Position numbers and translations under genes: made by a program. From NCBI GenBank assembly GCA_033032175.1, contig CM065313.1, positions 17,833,327-17,897,326 of the forward strand: 64,000 bases of DNA, read 5' to 3'. Source of the stretch: Saturnia japonica (taxonomy: Eukaryota > Arthropoda > Insecta > Lepidoptera > Saturniidae). Position 1 is the stretch's first letter; each line of letters opens with the position of its first letter. This document shows, one piece after another, positions 1-12,400 of the stretch. The notes under the pieces are model-generated. The model was not told the origin of the DNA, searched no databases, and saw nothing but the letters and a program-made list of their open reading frames with translations.

Positions 1-88
1 TCAAATAAATTATTATTTTATTTTGTGATTTAATAGAAGCGTTCTTATATATTATTTATAAACATATGAAAAAAATTCTTATTTTTGA

Positions 89-724
89 CGTGACAACGTC
101 TTATAATTCGATAGAGCCGGCTGCACGCACGAATAAACATGACTCATGCGGGGTTACCTCGCTCTGCGGCGTTCCATTTAGGCTTGAAGTGCAAGCGAGA
201 GCGCGGAACGAGCGACAAAGAGGCACAAACCGCCTCCGCGTTCGGCAGCGTTCAACATCTGTCTCTGTCCTACTTGAGTGAGCGATGCATCCGCGTGGAC
301 AGCTGCTATACAATAATACATTTACATGTTTTCGTCAAGTATGAAGTGCAGTGAAAAGTGAATGTGGTGTCAATTGTTTATAGCATTGATAATTGCGGTG
401 ATGAAGGTAATGATTCTTTCGATATTAAATATATGTTCAGTTATATATTGTCGAATATTCGTGCTTTCATCATTAAAATAAATAGCATCGGTCCGCTAGT
501 ACAGCGATTGTAGGTTATGCTATAATTGACAAAACTATAACAATAAGTTAGCAGAACTATTTTTATTTATGAGCACAAATAAATGTAACTTGATCAATTC
601 AATTGTCATTTCCATTTACCTCCTTCTCTATATCCATACAAAATATCTATCAAACAAATAAAATTAAAATTTTCTTTTGAAAAATGATACCATTCCATCA
701 ATATTTTCTTATGACGTTGTCACG
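89..724. mobile_element. Possible TIR transposon remnant
   Basis: CGTGACAACGTC at 89-100 is matched by its exact reverse complement at 713-724, and the match extends imperfectly into TTATAA. Between them lies a GC-rich first part (110-350) and AT-rich DNA with no convincing ORF. No target duplication was recognised, so this is only a candidate non-autonomous element. Confidence 0.35.
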
Positions 725-1948
725 TTCAACTGTCGTCAGTAAACCGACTTTTTTTGATTATCGATATTATTAGTGATTACTATTTTATATAAATATTTGA
801 TTGTTTATTCTTATCCTCTCTTTATTTTTTAGTAATGAGTAATAAGAAATAAATTTTATTGTATAATGTTAAAACATATTTAATAGTAGGTACCTAGGTT
901 TTCAAACACTATTAATTACGATTTTATTACGTTACTTCAATCAAGAATCAAAGTGGTGAGTTAATGAAATGGGTTTGGTAAATTTAACTATATACTTTAG
1001 TACGAAATAAAGAAAACCAATTAAGTACATAGTTTATTAATCCATATAATTAAAAACTAAGTGAACATTAGGTGAGTTAATTTTTCATAATTATTGAATA
1101 TTACATTATACTTCTATTTATTATCCGTTAGTCATACTGATTTTATGAGCAATTTTATAAATAAAATAAATACTTTATAAATATAGAGTAAAAATAATAT
1201 ATCCAACTATAATTATTTTTTAATTTTCATTATAATAAAAGTAACGTTCTAACGGTATATATTATATACAATTGACCACATCACTACAGGTTCCCATATA
1301 CGTTTTTAATGGAAAGTTATAATATGCGTATCTGCCAGCGTCAATAAATATTTGTAATTGAAATAATTTATAATAGTCGTAATTTTTTTGTTTCAGTTGA
1401 GAATTCATTTTAGGTAAAGTACATATACCTACTGTTAAAAGGAAGATTATAAAAAAAAATGGTTTAGATTTGTATTAGAACTTAATTTATGTGCAGTAAT
1501 TAAAATTCATAGAAATTGTAAATCACTCATTTAAAGTTCAGTTAATAATGATTTTATGGTTTTAGGTTTATGAATTGTTTGGTTTGTTTTTTTTCTAATC
1601 TATCTAATGATAGATTTTAATATTTATTTTATTTCATAAATTACGTAAAGATTTTGATAAAAAAATAATATGTTTTATCGGGATTATGCATATTCTGGTC
1701 ACAATCACAAATCTATACATATACCACCGCTACCCACACAGATAGCTTAAATCTGCTCCATCTGTTATTAATATGAGTGGTATCCAATAATATCCTTTTA
1801 ATATAAGACTGTAGCTTACTATTTATTAAGTAAATACATAGTGAAAGAATTTTAAGAATCGAATCTGTAGTTCTGAACATCACTTCTTTCCTACAAAGAA
1901 ATTCAGAAAACTTACCTCTTTTGTAGCTAAAAGCACACACTTTTGTAG
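725..1948. other. AT-rich non-coding stretch
   Basis: Long A/T-rich DNA with short ORFs only. I recognise no gene, RNA or repeat family. Confidence 0.5.
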
Positions 1949-2004
1949 CTATTTCAGTTTCTGCCAAATCATACAGCTAACAGCAATAGGTAGAGATAAT
2001 AGTA

Positions 2005-2110
2005 TCGCTTTACTCCTATATCCATCTCTCTTCATACTTAACATTCTTTTATTTATATGACTTTCATCCCTCCTCAAAAAACATGCCCATACCACGCTAT
2101 CCTGTAACCC
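2005..2110 (-). pseudogene. RTE-type LINE reverse transcriptase C-terminal fragment
   Basis: On the minus strand the frame reads QDSVVWACFLRRDESHINKR then MLSMKRDGYRSK. This matches the C-terminal part of RTE-clade LINE proteins, where a 'GHVMRRxE..' segment precedes the GRGRPKKRW motif. It is a short orphan fragment, with no RT core on this strand. Confidence 0.5.
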
Positions 2111-2214
2111 CTCAACTTCATCAGGAATAAGTTTATTAGTGAAAGTTAAAATATCACCAGTGACATTGACCAGGACGTGAAGAATAGGATAAATGCTGGG
2201 TGGTGGAAATGGTG

Positions 2215-2420
2215 ACAATTCTCGGGGATAACATTTGATCCTCGAATGCCCCTGAAGCTTAAGGGAAAAGTGTATAAAACCATTATAAGACCTGCCTTGA
2301 CGTATGGATCTGAGTACAAGGCAACCAAAGAACTGGATGAAAGAAGATTTCTTCTACTCGAACACTCAACAAGATTGAAATGCCGATAAAGGAAGACATC
2401 GTAATGGAACTATAACATAT
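2215..2420 (+). pseudogene. RTE-type LINE fragment in the opposite orientation
   Basis: The plus strand encodes CPLKLKGKVYKTIIRPALTY, then GSE and decayed sequence. This resembles the late RT/thumb segment 'KLKGKxYxTVVRPAxLYGxECW' of RTE LINEs. It lies head to head with the minus-strand RTE fragment at 2005-2110, so two pieces of the same family ended up inverted. Confidence 0.6.
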
Positions 2421-2429
2421 TGTCAGCGC

Positions 2430-3419
2430 CGAGTTGAAGGTATTTACCATTCTTATTCCCTATAGACAGACATAACTATAAATGTTAACTGTTAATGTCT
2501 ACATTTCCTTGATACGTATTGCTTGCAGATTACCCACGTTAAAATAATACAATATTAACTTAGCTAAAAAAGTCAGACACATGTGATATTAATAAAAATG
2601 TACTTAGTTTATGCTTTTGTATTTTACTTAATAAAATTAAAATAGACTTTAGGCAGTTTTATGCTATTAATTCACATGTTCTAATTACCTTTACTTTGTC
2701 ACTTGCCGCACCTAGTAGGTTGCCACCAGGGCATCCTCGACACAGTTTGGTCCTGCATTTTCTGGCTGGCCATAACTTGGCTAGCTAACCCTAATTTAAA
2801 TATTAATTCGGTATGTTTTAGCAGTTTCATTTCAGAACAAATCCTCCTTGTAAGCTTTCTGTTATTGATCATTACGTCATTTAACACCACGCGAGGTTTT
2901 GGTCAAACATATCATTAAAACAATTGTTTCGTTAAAATTTTAGTTAATTAAGTATTTACATTTCAGTGTTGTACCACTTCTACTTTTGCTATTAATGATA
3001 ATTAATGATTTAAAAAACCGACAGGTAAACAAAAAGCGAGATAATTCTAAGAAGCATAATGAAATCTGTGTAAAGAATTATTGGCGGTTGCATGCGAAAT
3101 AATAATATTTGCTATCTTTATGTTTGAGTTTGTTTAATGTACTACTCGTACGCAATAAGTTGAGACCTGGGGGCGGTGACGCCATAGACGCATGATTTTA
3201 CTGTGCACAAAAAAATAACACAACAAGTTTCCACCCGTGACTTCGTCTCTGCTATTTTTTGTAATGTAGCGAGTGTTGTACTCGGAACAACGCCTCCTTA
3301 TATTTATTATTCTTGAGCTATTACAAGCGTGTGAAGGAAAAAATTTCTAGCAAACTAATAATTTTTAAATTTGTAGCCTAATTTTTCTACCAAGACTTTT
3401 CTTAAATATGTTTTTGCCT
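2430..3419. other. AT-rich non-coding stretch
   Basis: No gene is supported. The part near 3220-3300 ('cacccgtgacttcgtctctgc') resembles decayed ends of common lepidopteran dispersed repeats. Confidence 0.4.
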
Positions 3420-3779
3420 TTGGAAATTAAGATCTCTTTTAGCCACAGCTAATATCTTATTCAAAGTGGGTATTTATTTTCGAACAGTATAAAAACTATC
3501 CACAATGTTTCTGATAGCGCATAAGTCGAAACTGTCCAATTGTATTCTATTGTTCTTAGGTTTGTATTTTTTATTTGGAGTCGACAATTTTATTTCATTC
3601 TGCGCTGTAGAACTACCAGGTGTCGCTGAAGCATTTCGTAAGCGCTTGACTTCACTTTTGATCATCAGCAACGTGGCTTTTGAAACTCCCGTTGCCATAC
3701 AGGTTCTTTTTACTGCCTGATCAACAGGTAAACACAAACTGTTTGTTCCGTTTTTCGTTTTCAAAAAAGTCCAACACAT
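3420..3779 (-). pseudogene. N-terminal fragment of a transposase-like protein
   Basis: The minus strand reads AVKRTCMATGVSKATLLMIK with a helix-turn-helix look, then IQLDSFDLCAIRNIVDSFYT and VRK-stop-IPTLNKILAVAKRDLNF in the same frame. The 'DxFDxCAIRxIVxxFYxVRKxxPTLxK' block is familiar from N-terminal regions of insect DDE transposases. One in-frame stop after VRK and the missing catalytic part mark it as dead. Confidence 0.5.
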
Positions 3780-4440
3780 TTAACACGAGATTTCTCTCTC
3801 CACTATGTAAAGTTTTACCATTTATTATAACAATAAACTTAACACATAAAATAACAATAAAATATAGCAGTAACTCTAATAACTATTAACGAAACAGTAT
3901 CAAATAAGATTATAAAATCGGAGCGCGTCGTCGCTGCGTGACGTAAGCCAGTACGAGACTAAGATGTTAAAAATAAAGGCGTTGCCTACAGTACACACTG
4001 GAGCTTGAGGGGAATTTACACGGGCAACGGGCGAAGGGTTGCATTCCAGGTGAGTCTCATCTTATCGCGCACGGGTAGTATGCTCTTAAAATTATTTCCT
4101 CCGTGAAGACCCTTTATGTAGGCAAGTACTTTAATAATTAATAAGATTATTAACTTGTGGTATTTCTAATTGTTATAATCTAATAATTATGAATTAATTT
4201 ATAGCAATCTACTAGTATTAGAATTGAAATGAAATATACCTACCAATGTTTTATATGTATACACATTGCAATGTGAAAATAAAACTATACCTAAGTAGTA
4301 TGCTATCTAATTATTTAATATTAATTAATTTAGACTATACCTAGGTAATAGTAGGTAATTAACTTAAAATTTCAAAATGTAATTTTTAATGATGTTGAAT
4401 TATTTCCATTAAATGTTAATAATTTAATTTGTTATATTTA
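3780..4440. other. AT-rich non-coding stretch
   Basis: No gene or known element is recognised. A mildly GC-rich patch lies at about 3915-4070. Confidence 0.4.
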
Positions 4441-4715
4441 CTTTAATCACTTTTTAATTTTCAACAAATCTTTGTCATAACTTAACTTATTGTGACTTAT
4501 GTATAAGAGATAATTATCGGTTTTTTAGATATACTAAGGGTCAATATTTTTTGTAGATTATTGTATTTACATATCATTAACCATAACGCCAGCGCACGCG
4601 GATAAAGCAGTTCGTAAATACTTCCACTTCCGACTCGCTTAAGAAAAATCAATATTTATTAAGGCTAGCTGAGAGGAGTAACCTAGTGTTAGATATCTAA
4701 TAGTATTCCTCGTGT
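4441..4715 (+). repeat. Dispersed repeat, copy 1
   Basis: Shares long blocks with 54995-55295 in the same orientation, including CCAGCGCACGCGGATAAAGC, CTTATTGTG and 'CTGAGAG..TTGCCTA'-like sequence. Divergence is moderate. Class is unknown; in copy 2 it forms the distal part of an element starting ACTAGCTGTGGCCC. Confidence 0.6.
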
Positions 4716-4839
4716 ATTTGGCTATCGTATACAAAAAAAAATTACGAATCCGACTAGTAGTTCCAGAGATTAGCGTGTTTAAGAAAGCAAACAAACAAAA
4801 AAACTTTTCCGCTCTATTACATTGTTATTATATAGATAG

Positions 4840-5130
4840 ATATAAGCAGTCACTCGTCAACTCCACAACCTCACCGTATCGACTCCCGCGCAAGCAGTCC
4901 ATAAGCGGACGGCGCGGCGCGGCGAGTGGACCGCGAGTTGTCAACGCAAGGACGATGTAACATTGGCGTGGCGACATCACGGACACCTCTATGAAAATCT
5001 CTCACTAACTACACGCCAATTAGTTGACAGGCGATGTTGACTAGTTGGCTACGCGGCGTTCAGGCGTTGACAACGCGACGTTCACTCGTCAACAACGTGT
5101 GAACGTACGTCGAGCGAGGAGGTGATGCTG
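4840..5130. other. GC-rich block about 1.3-1.5 kb upstream of spz exon 1
   Basis: Unusually GC-rich for this window (GGACGGCGCGGCGCGGCGAG) with repeated GTTGAC/GTCAAC words. It could be a promoter-proximal CpG-rich region of spz or an old transposon piece; nothing decides between them. Confidence 0.3.
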
Positions 5131-5309
5131 GTCGGGTGCCGGGTTGATAAGTGAGTGATGACCTTATAGTTGTAAAGAGGAACACAGTTGAAGAATACAT
5201 TTAAACAGAAATCGAATGCTGTCACTCTGTAAGTACCTGAACGTCCGAAAAGAGCGCGAAAGAGACAATTGCAACTCTAATAAATTATATGGATTATATC
5301 TACCTTAAA

Positions 5310-5552
5310 GCGAAGGTTGGCTCAGTGGTAGCGTGTACGGAATTGACGTCGATCGACGTGAGTTCGAATCCCTGCAATGAGCCTGAGCTTTCGGTGAAAG
5401 AAAACATACTGATGAAACCATAGCATGGTGGTAGTGTATTTTCTAATGCCTGCCTGGCTAGCTACCACCCTCAAGTTAAAAATTCGTCGCCAAGCACCTT
5501 TAGACGTCTTCCGGCAGCTCCACTTGAGAGCCAGTTTCCTCACTACGCTATA
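5310..5552 (+). repeat. tRNA-derived SINE, family 1, copy A
   Basis: The head has Pol III box A (TGGCTCAGTGGTAGCG) and box B (GAGTTCGAATCCC), then a shared body (TTTCGGTGAAAG..., TGCCTGGCTAGCTACC, CTTGAGAGCCAG). Five relatives occur here: 8640, 22548, 29051, 49419 and (minus) 60716. This copy lacks the last part of the body seen at 8880-8940. Confidence 0.85.
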
Positions 5553-5599
5553 ACTTCGAAACAAAGTCGTTATCCTCGCCTACTGTATGTCCGCTTACT

Positions 5600-6341
5600 T
5601 CTTCTAAACCACGTAACTAATTTCTATATTGTCATTTAGAGTTTTTTTTTGTGGATGGTTTGCTTATAAGTAACACCATGCAATACATTCTAATTAAGTT
5701 TTTGTATAGTAGAGAAAATTCAATGATTTGTAATCCAGTCGTAAAAAAAGTATGGCTTGTGCTGGCTAAACCTTATGGGATATATTAAAATAATATTCTA
5801 AAGGAATGTAGGTCTTCGAAATGCCTACAGAAAAGTCCGCGACGTCTGACTCCTAAGGATGACTCAAATGACTTTCAAAGAAACAAACAAACAATCTCTT
5901 GAGCTTTTTAATATTAATAATAAAGACATAAATTTCTTGTTTCATCGTATAAGTAAATATTTTAACATTACATGTGAGAGCATATACTCACCGAACATAA
6001 ACCGAACTTTGAACATAACGATGATGAACGTTTACTTGCGAAGACCGTTTTTCACGACCAAACAGACAGGCCTGCCTCCGCTCCCGTGATACTTTATTTA
6101 TAAAACGAGATCGGGTGAGATATTCGCGAAAGTACAGGTCTTTATATAATGGGCATATTAATGTAGTTTAGTGGAGGCAGGCACCGTGGCCAACACTGGC
6201 CGATCAGTTGTTATCTACTAACGTCGTCAGGTGCATGTCTCGGCGACATTAATTTTCCTGTGTACGTCAAAACAACGCGTAATAAATATCGCGAGTTCAA
6301 TATGAAATAGTTACTGGGTAACTAAAGCGCTCGCTATCCGC
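5600..6341. other. Probable spz 5' flank
   Basis: Nothing coding. A dispersed-repeat word (AAACAAACAAACAATCTCTTG, shared in spirit with 14035 and 14560) lies near 5880. TATA-like motifs at 6097 and 6143 precede the candidate first exon. Confidence 0.35.
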
Positions 6342-6347
6342 TCATTC
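6342..6347 (+). promoter_or_regulatory. Candidate initiator (TCATTC) for spz
   Basis: TCATTC fits the arthropod initiator consensus TCAKTY and lies about 43 nt before the candidate start codon at 6387, so it would give a short 5' leader. TATA-like sequences occur further up (TTTATAAAAC near 6097, TATATAAT at 6143-6150) but not at the ideal -30 spacing. No clear kappa-B site was seen close by. A six-base motif in AT-rich DNA is weak evidence. Confidence 0.25.
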
Positions 6348-6386
6348 GTTTGTGTTTTGTTGTGTGTGTTAATAGTTATAAAAATT

Positions 6387-6425
6387 ATGACTTGCGTACG
6401 GCATATACTTTTTCTATTAACTGCT
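6387..6425 (+). CDS. spz1: spz exon 1 candidate: start codon and signal-peptide core
   Basis: ATG at 6387 opens MTCVRHILFLLTA, a basic residue followed by a hydrophobic run. It is cut by a good donor GTGAGT at 6426 in phase 0. The next secure exon (36949) also starts in phase 0, so the two can join directly. The hydrophobic stretch is short for a signal peptide, so a small extra phase-0 exon may lie in the 30.5-kb intron 1, or the true first exon may be elsewhere. This is an inference from signal-like content, donor quality and phase. Confidence 0.55.
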
Positions 6426-9400
6426 GTGAGTATAAACATAACATTTTTTAAACGGTACGATAAGAAGTGTATTTAATTCACTATCCATCAAGATAGTTGA
6501 ATTGATGCAACAATAGTATTTGATTGTTCTCAGTTTAATCATAATTCATAAGGTGTATTTATTACTGCATATTTGTCCTTATGAAGGTATTCTTGTATCA
6601 TCGAATCTTATTATTGTATCTATATTTTTTTAAAATAAACTTTGTATCTCGAATTAGCTAACATGAATTTGTGTTTACAAATAAACGCTTTCAATTCAAG
6701 AATGTGCTATATCGCACTTAGCTCGTCTATATAAAGAAACTCAAAAGATACCTATTTTATAATATATAAAGATAAACATAATATATATATATCAATATAT
6801 ATATAACAATCAACAGTTTCCTTATAAAGAGATCTTATAAGCAATAAAATGCTACAATGTAAAGACCAGGAACACTGGATATTTCGAAAGTATGCATTTG
6901 TTATATAATCAGTTAGCATGTAAATACTAGTATAAAGCGTTCGTGAATTTGCTTTTATAATAAACTTGTTTAAATACCAGATTAATATTAGCATAGTAAT
7001 GAGATAAATAAATGTTTACTACAACTAAATTTTGGCAGCATAAAGCTGTCAGGTTAGCAAATTTGGTATTGCGGTGCTGCGACATAGGTACTTATTAAAA
7101 TGGTAACAATAATACAGATTCAGTTTTTAAGTTTCTGTATAATTGAAATTCAATTCGGGTCAATTATCGTTAGTTGTGTGTTTAAATGCTTTAAAGGAAA
7201 TGCTGACGATTTTTAGCTCATACGAATGTATAGATAGGCACCCTGGATAAAGACACTAATGCAGCTGTTCCTAACCTTTCAATCTTGTTACCCCTATGAT
7301 CTATTACGAAAACTCATATTATCCCCAGCCCCTTAACATTTTTATGGCAGAGAAAACATTTATTATGAACATACAAACAGTCTTAATTAACTATAATAAA
7401 TTGCACAAAAATATTAGGTCCTTGCCTATGAAATTTTTTAACTGAAAAGTAACTATATATTAATACGTGAAGGAAAAGCTTTCGGTAGGGACCTTTTTAA
7501 GCGTATTGCGTGCACGGAAGACTGTGAGATTTGGCATGGTTAAAGTTTATATGGAGAAGGAGTGCAGAAAGCTAAAATTTATCTATAATATCTGTTACTA
7601 ATATATTAAATAAAATAAATTAATACTGCGAATCTTAATCCGACCAGGTCCAGTGAACTTAGAACCCCAAAATATTGACATTGTCTCTCAACGAAAAGTG
7701 ACAGCAAGTGATGTAGAAACTATGTACTCATTGTTTAGGTTCACGAATACTGCAAATGTTAAACAGAAAATAGTCGATGATCAAAAAGTTGCTAGTCGAA
7801 TTTCAAACTTAGGGTGATCGCTAGTATATTTAATTACTCATTGCCTATTATTGTCAATGCACTTTTGCCATTGTAATGGAAAGATCCCTGAGGACGGAAA
7901 TTCTTGAAATCTTTAAAGGCGTTTTTCACCAACTCATTGGGTTTTTAATGTTTCCCTTGTAACAAATTTTTTTAACCGCCCGCAACGGCGATTTAAACCC
8001 TTGGTTCAGTACCCACACACTGAAGTAAATATTTATATTATATTTAAGATATTAAAACTAAAAAAACGAATAAACAAACTAATACAATCTATCTTTACCA
8101 TTCACGTGTTTCTATGTTTTGATTTTTGCCATAAATTGATTAAATACCTAATATAAAAATTATAATAGAAATCTTTTAAAATTACTAAAATTTCCCGGTT
8201 ATCAGACATCTGGCAAACTTAGTCGAATATTAAAAAAATGAAATACATAATATAGGCATAGCCAAAGTCGTTTGCATAATTACTCTTTAAAAAAATTATA
8301 ATATTATATTATAAAAACCCGGTCAAGTTTTGGAGGAGGAAACAGAGGAATACGAAATTATGATTTCGTCTATTTTCGTTAAGGCATAGAGCGCCAGTAA
8401 TAAACTTTTGTTAAAACGTATTTTTAATGCCTTGCCGACTTCACAATAAGTAGCATATCGGCTGTTTCACTTCTGCACTAAAAACTATGTCTAGACAATA
8501 GAGTTTTTCTTACAGGTTTTTCTAGGTGGCAGGGATCCTCTACGCTGGCATTTTGAGGCGTGATTCTTAGGAGAAAATCTTAAATCTAGATTTAGCTTGC
8601 CATATCCTAGGATTATAACCTTGCATAACAATTTTTGAAGCAATAATGTCCCAGCGGTGGCGTGTACGGATATCGCGTCGATCTACGTCAGTTCGAATCC
8701 CTGCAATGCGCCTGGGCTTTCGGTGAAGGAAAACATCGCGATGAAACCATAACATGGTGGTAGGGCATTTTCTAATGCTAGCCTGGCTAGCTACCATCCT
8801 CAAGTTGAAAATATGTCGCCAAGCACTTATAAAGATGTGTTCCGGTAGCTGCACTTGAGAGCCAGTCTTCCACTAGATTTAGCATGCTATCATCTTGGGT
8901 CACATCATCACTTAAGATCAGATGAAATTGTTGCCCTTTATACACTATACCGTTTGAAATTGCCTAAACCACTTTGCATTATTGCATATTGCATTTTTGC
9001 TTTATGAAGGGATTTAAAGTGAACTTTGCGATGCAACTAAGTACTGATTTTATAACTTTATAACTAAACTATACCTATTGCATTTTGGTGAAATGCTTAG
9101 AAGACGGTGGACGGAATTTTGTCGGTATTCCATTGCTCTAAAAAAGAGTGAGATATGTTCGTTCATGGGAAACTTGGGAATAGCGTTAAATGAGATTTGC
9201 TGATAAACGAAACACTAAAAAAACGTAGGTGCCCCAGAAACCTGTAAGGAACAGCGTATTAGGTAAATTTGCAGTGTAAACGTATGTATTGCAGAATGTC
9301 GGTCGATCGAAAGTAGTGAAGAGGGGGAGGTAAGGCTGATTGTTAACCGTGAGTACCACGATGCACCTTAGGAATTCGCAACATTCACAAAGCACGAAAC

Positions 9401-12400
9401 ACGGTTAAATCGTCGATGTTGAAGTTCTGTACACCTTACATCTCTTTTTTTATCGTTGTTTTTCATGCATGAACTCGAAGTGCACAACTAATGTATATTT
9501 AATGTAATTGTGAACCCAAAAATAATTGATTTAATTTGGTTTTACTGAAAATACCATGAGACGGAATAGTCCTAGTACTTATAGATTATTACCGTTAAGT
9601 TGCAGCTTAAACATTTTGTTTCAAATGGAGAAAAGTAATTAGACAGGGCCTTGTGTTGCAGCGATAGTTGTAAAGGTAGTTTATTAAGCTGAGAGGTCGC
9701 AGGTTCGATCTTAGCTTTAAGGTTTTTGAGCTCTCAGATTGAGCGGGACCTTCATTTCTGTTAATATATATTAAGTATACTATATTTAGTTTAGAATCAA
9801 ATGACCGTATGTGTTATTGCCCCTTCAATTCAATATATTTTAAGTATATACCTACAGGTGAATTAATTAACTTAATATTGTATAATACATTTATAATTCA
9901 TGTGAAAATATATCAATATTTGTCTATAAGTAAATCATTTTGAACCCCATAGACGGATTTTAAGCAAAAAATAAAATAATGAAGATAAGATACTTTTCCT
10001 TTCCCCCCGAGATGATTTTCTTCTAAAACAGAGTTACGAAAAACCCTGGTGGATGTAAAAAGATTGCCTACAGACCGCTAAAGAGGAAATTATGTTATAA
10101 AAATAAGTAAAAGTTGTCTTGCACAAAACTTAATAAATCTCGTTTGCATGGCACTAGGCCAGTTCTGCTTCGCAGCCTGCCACAGTAATAATCGTACCTA
10201 TTATAAACAGTAAATTGATTAGGTAGCAAAGTAGGTAGTAAATTGATTGGTAGGTACCACATTGGGTATATGTGTCAGAGATTATCCTACGTTAATTTAA
10301 ATTCGTTTAATTTCAATAAACAAAGTTTATACGGGGCATACAAATAGTGTTATAAATTTAATTAAATAAATTAATATAATATTATAATATATTACGACGA
10401 TAGTAATATTTTTAATTAAAATGTGCTATTTCTGGGTATTTTATGTAAATCAATTATCGACTAAAATGTATTATGAAATATTGTAAACAAAGCGTATTTA
10501 AAAGGTAATTATTATTAGGAATTACAGAAACTAGAGGAAAAATAAAATACAAATATTATTTCCTTGCTATTTCATCTATATATTTCTACCCGCGACTTCA
10601 TCTGTGGAAATATAAGTATTGAAACTGGGAAAATTTTATGATATCCTTTTTCTAATGCCGCTTGCACACGATGCGAAGTAGCTTCCGCAACTACTAAGCA
10701 TTGTATTTTACTAAGCGTCCAGACGTAAATGATTACTAAACACATTACTGGCACTGACTTTGCTTAGTGCTAGTTCACTAGTAAACTGATAACCATGGCC
10801 AAGAGTTTGGGTTTACGTAAACTATTTAAATGCGCAGCTTATGATCTAAATCACAGGTCATCTAAATGTAATAAGAATTGATGGAATAAGTTCAGAAACT
10901 AGAAAAACCAAAACTGGTTGCTGAAGCTGTGGACTGCATTTAGAAAATTACTATACAAAATGTAGGGCAAAGCATAGGAAGAAAGGCAGGCTATCACAAA
11001 AAAGAATGAATTGAATGAACTGGCGCCAGTACTGATCGTAACGCGTTCTAATGATGCAGTGAGTAGTAGCGAGGGAGTGAAGGGGGTGTAAGGGGGCAAA
11101 CTGGCGCAAGGACCAAAGCGAGTACTACTAAGCAACTTCCACTCTCAATTTCACTAAGCAAAAAAGTGTTTACACGATGAAATTTCAAACGCATTAGAAG
11201 TACTTGCGGAAGCTACTACTACGCATCATGTGCAAGCAGCATAAACATGTCTCGGATACATTTATTTAAAAGTATAATATGATGCAAGCTATCTTTTCTA
11301 CAAATATCGAAAATCTCTCAACAGTTTGTTATAGTCTATAGATGTATACAAAGATTATATTTCGGGACTGGGATACGGAGTCACAGTTTTACGGTAACCT
11401 TAATCTAGGCACGAACTAAAAAGCTCTCTACTACTTATCTTTGTCGTACCGTGAAGCTGTGGAACCTTCCCCCGGTGTAAAAGAAACCCGCATGCAAATT
11501 TTCACGGTTCTGTTGGCTATAAAATGCAAAATAAAAACATATTTTTAATCTGTTTTGTAATTCCTTAGATTAGCACGTTCAAACGAACAAAATCCAATTT
11601 TTTATGCTCTATAACATTATAGTATAGACATAATAATACCAGCATATTAGGTAAATGCATTTCCCCAAGTAAACGATGTATTTATTCACAATTTTGAACA
11701 CTGATATATCCTTAGGTTATATATTTTCCCACATACAGTGATATTAAGTACTAGAACATTTTTCAAGCGTTCAGGTTGTCTCACAATTTTTTCCTTCACC
11801 GATAGTTTACTAATTCAAATTGGATAATGGACGTGAATTCCAAAAAATTCATTGGCACGTATAGCATTTAAAAAATTGTTGGATGACAAATTGACTGGAC
11901 TAACTGTGAATGGTGACCAACAACAACAACAATAATCCAATCAGCAACATAGAAACTGGATATACAGTGAATGTTCCCGAAACGCGACACTTAGCGAATC
12001 GCGAATCGAAAATAGTAAGATGTATTTCAAATGTTATGAATACTGTGTAATGCCTCAGTATAATGTGTATGCTGATAAATTATCAAATACGTTTTTCTTC
12101 TCATTATAATGAAAAAATATACCTTTAAAGCACACCTTAACTAGAGGTAATTTGTATAGTATATTATTAGGTAATTCTCAAATGTGTTTTTTTTTTTGAA
12201 AAGCCATAATAGTATCCTTTAATTCTTTAAAAAAAAATGATTCATATGTCATTTTAAAGCTTGTTTCACACTATTGACTAAACATAGACAAATAGAATAA
12301 AAATAACGTTTTTTTTTTTATAAAAAAAATGTGTGTAACTAAAAGTTTTTCACTAGGAGTGGCATCTAATGATGAAGTATATTCAAGGCGCCATCTATTA

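Noticed and set aside
66..354. Overlapping ORFs of about 70 residues on both strands
   Set aside because: Mutually overlapping frames in a GC-rich patch within a likely transposon remnant; no family resemblance.
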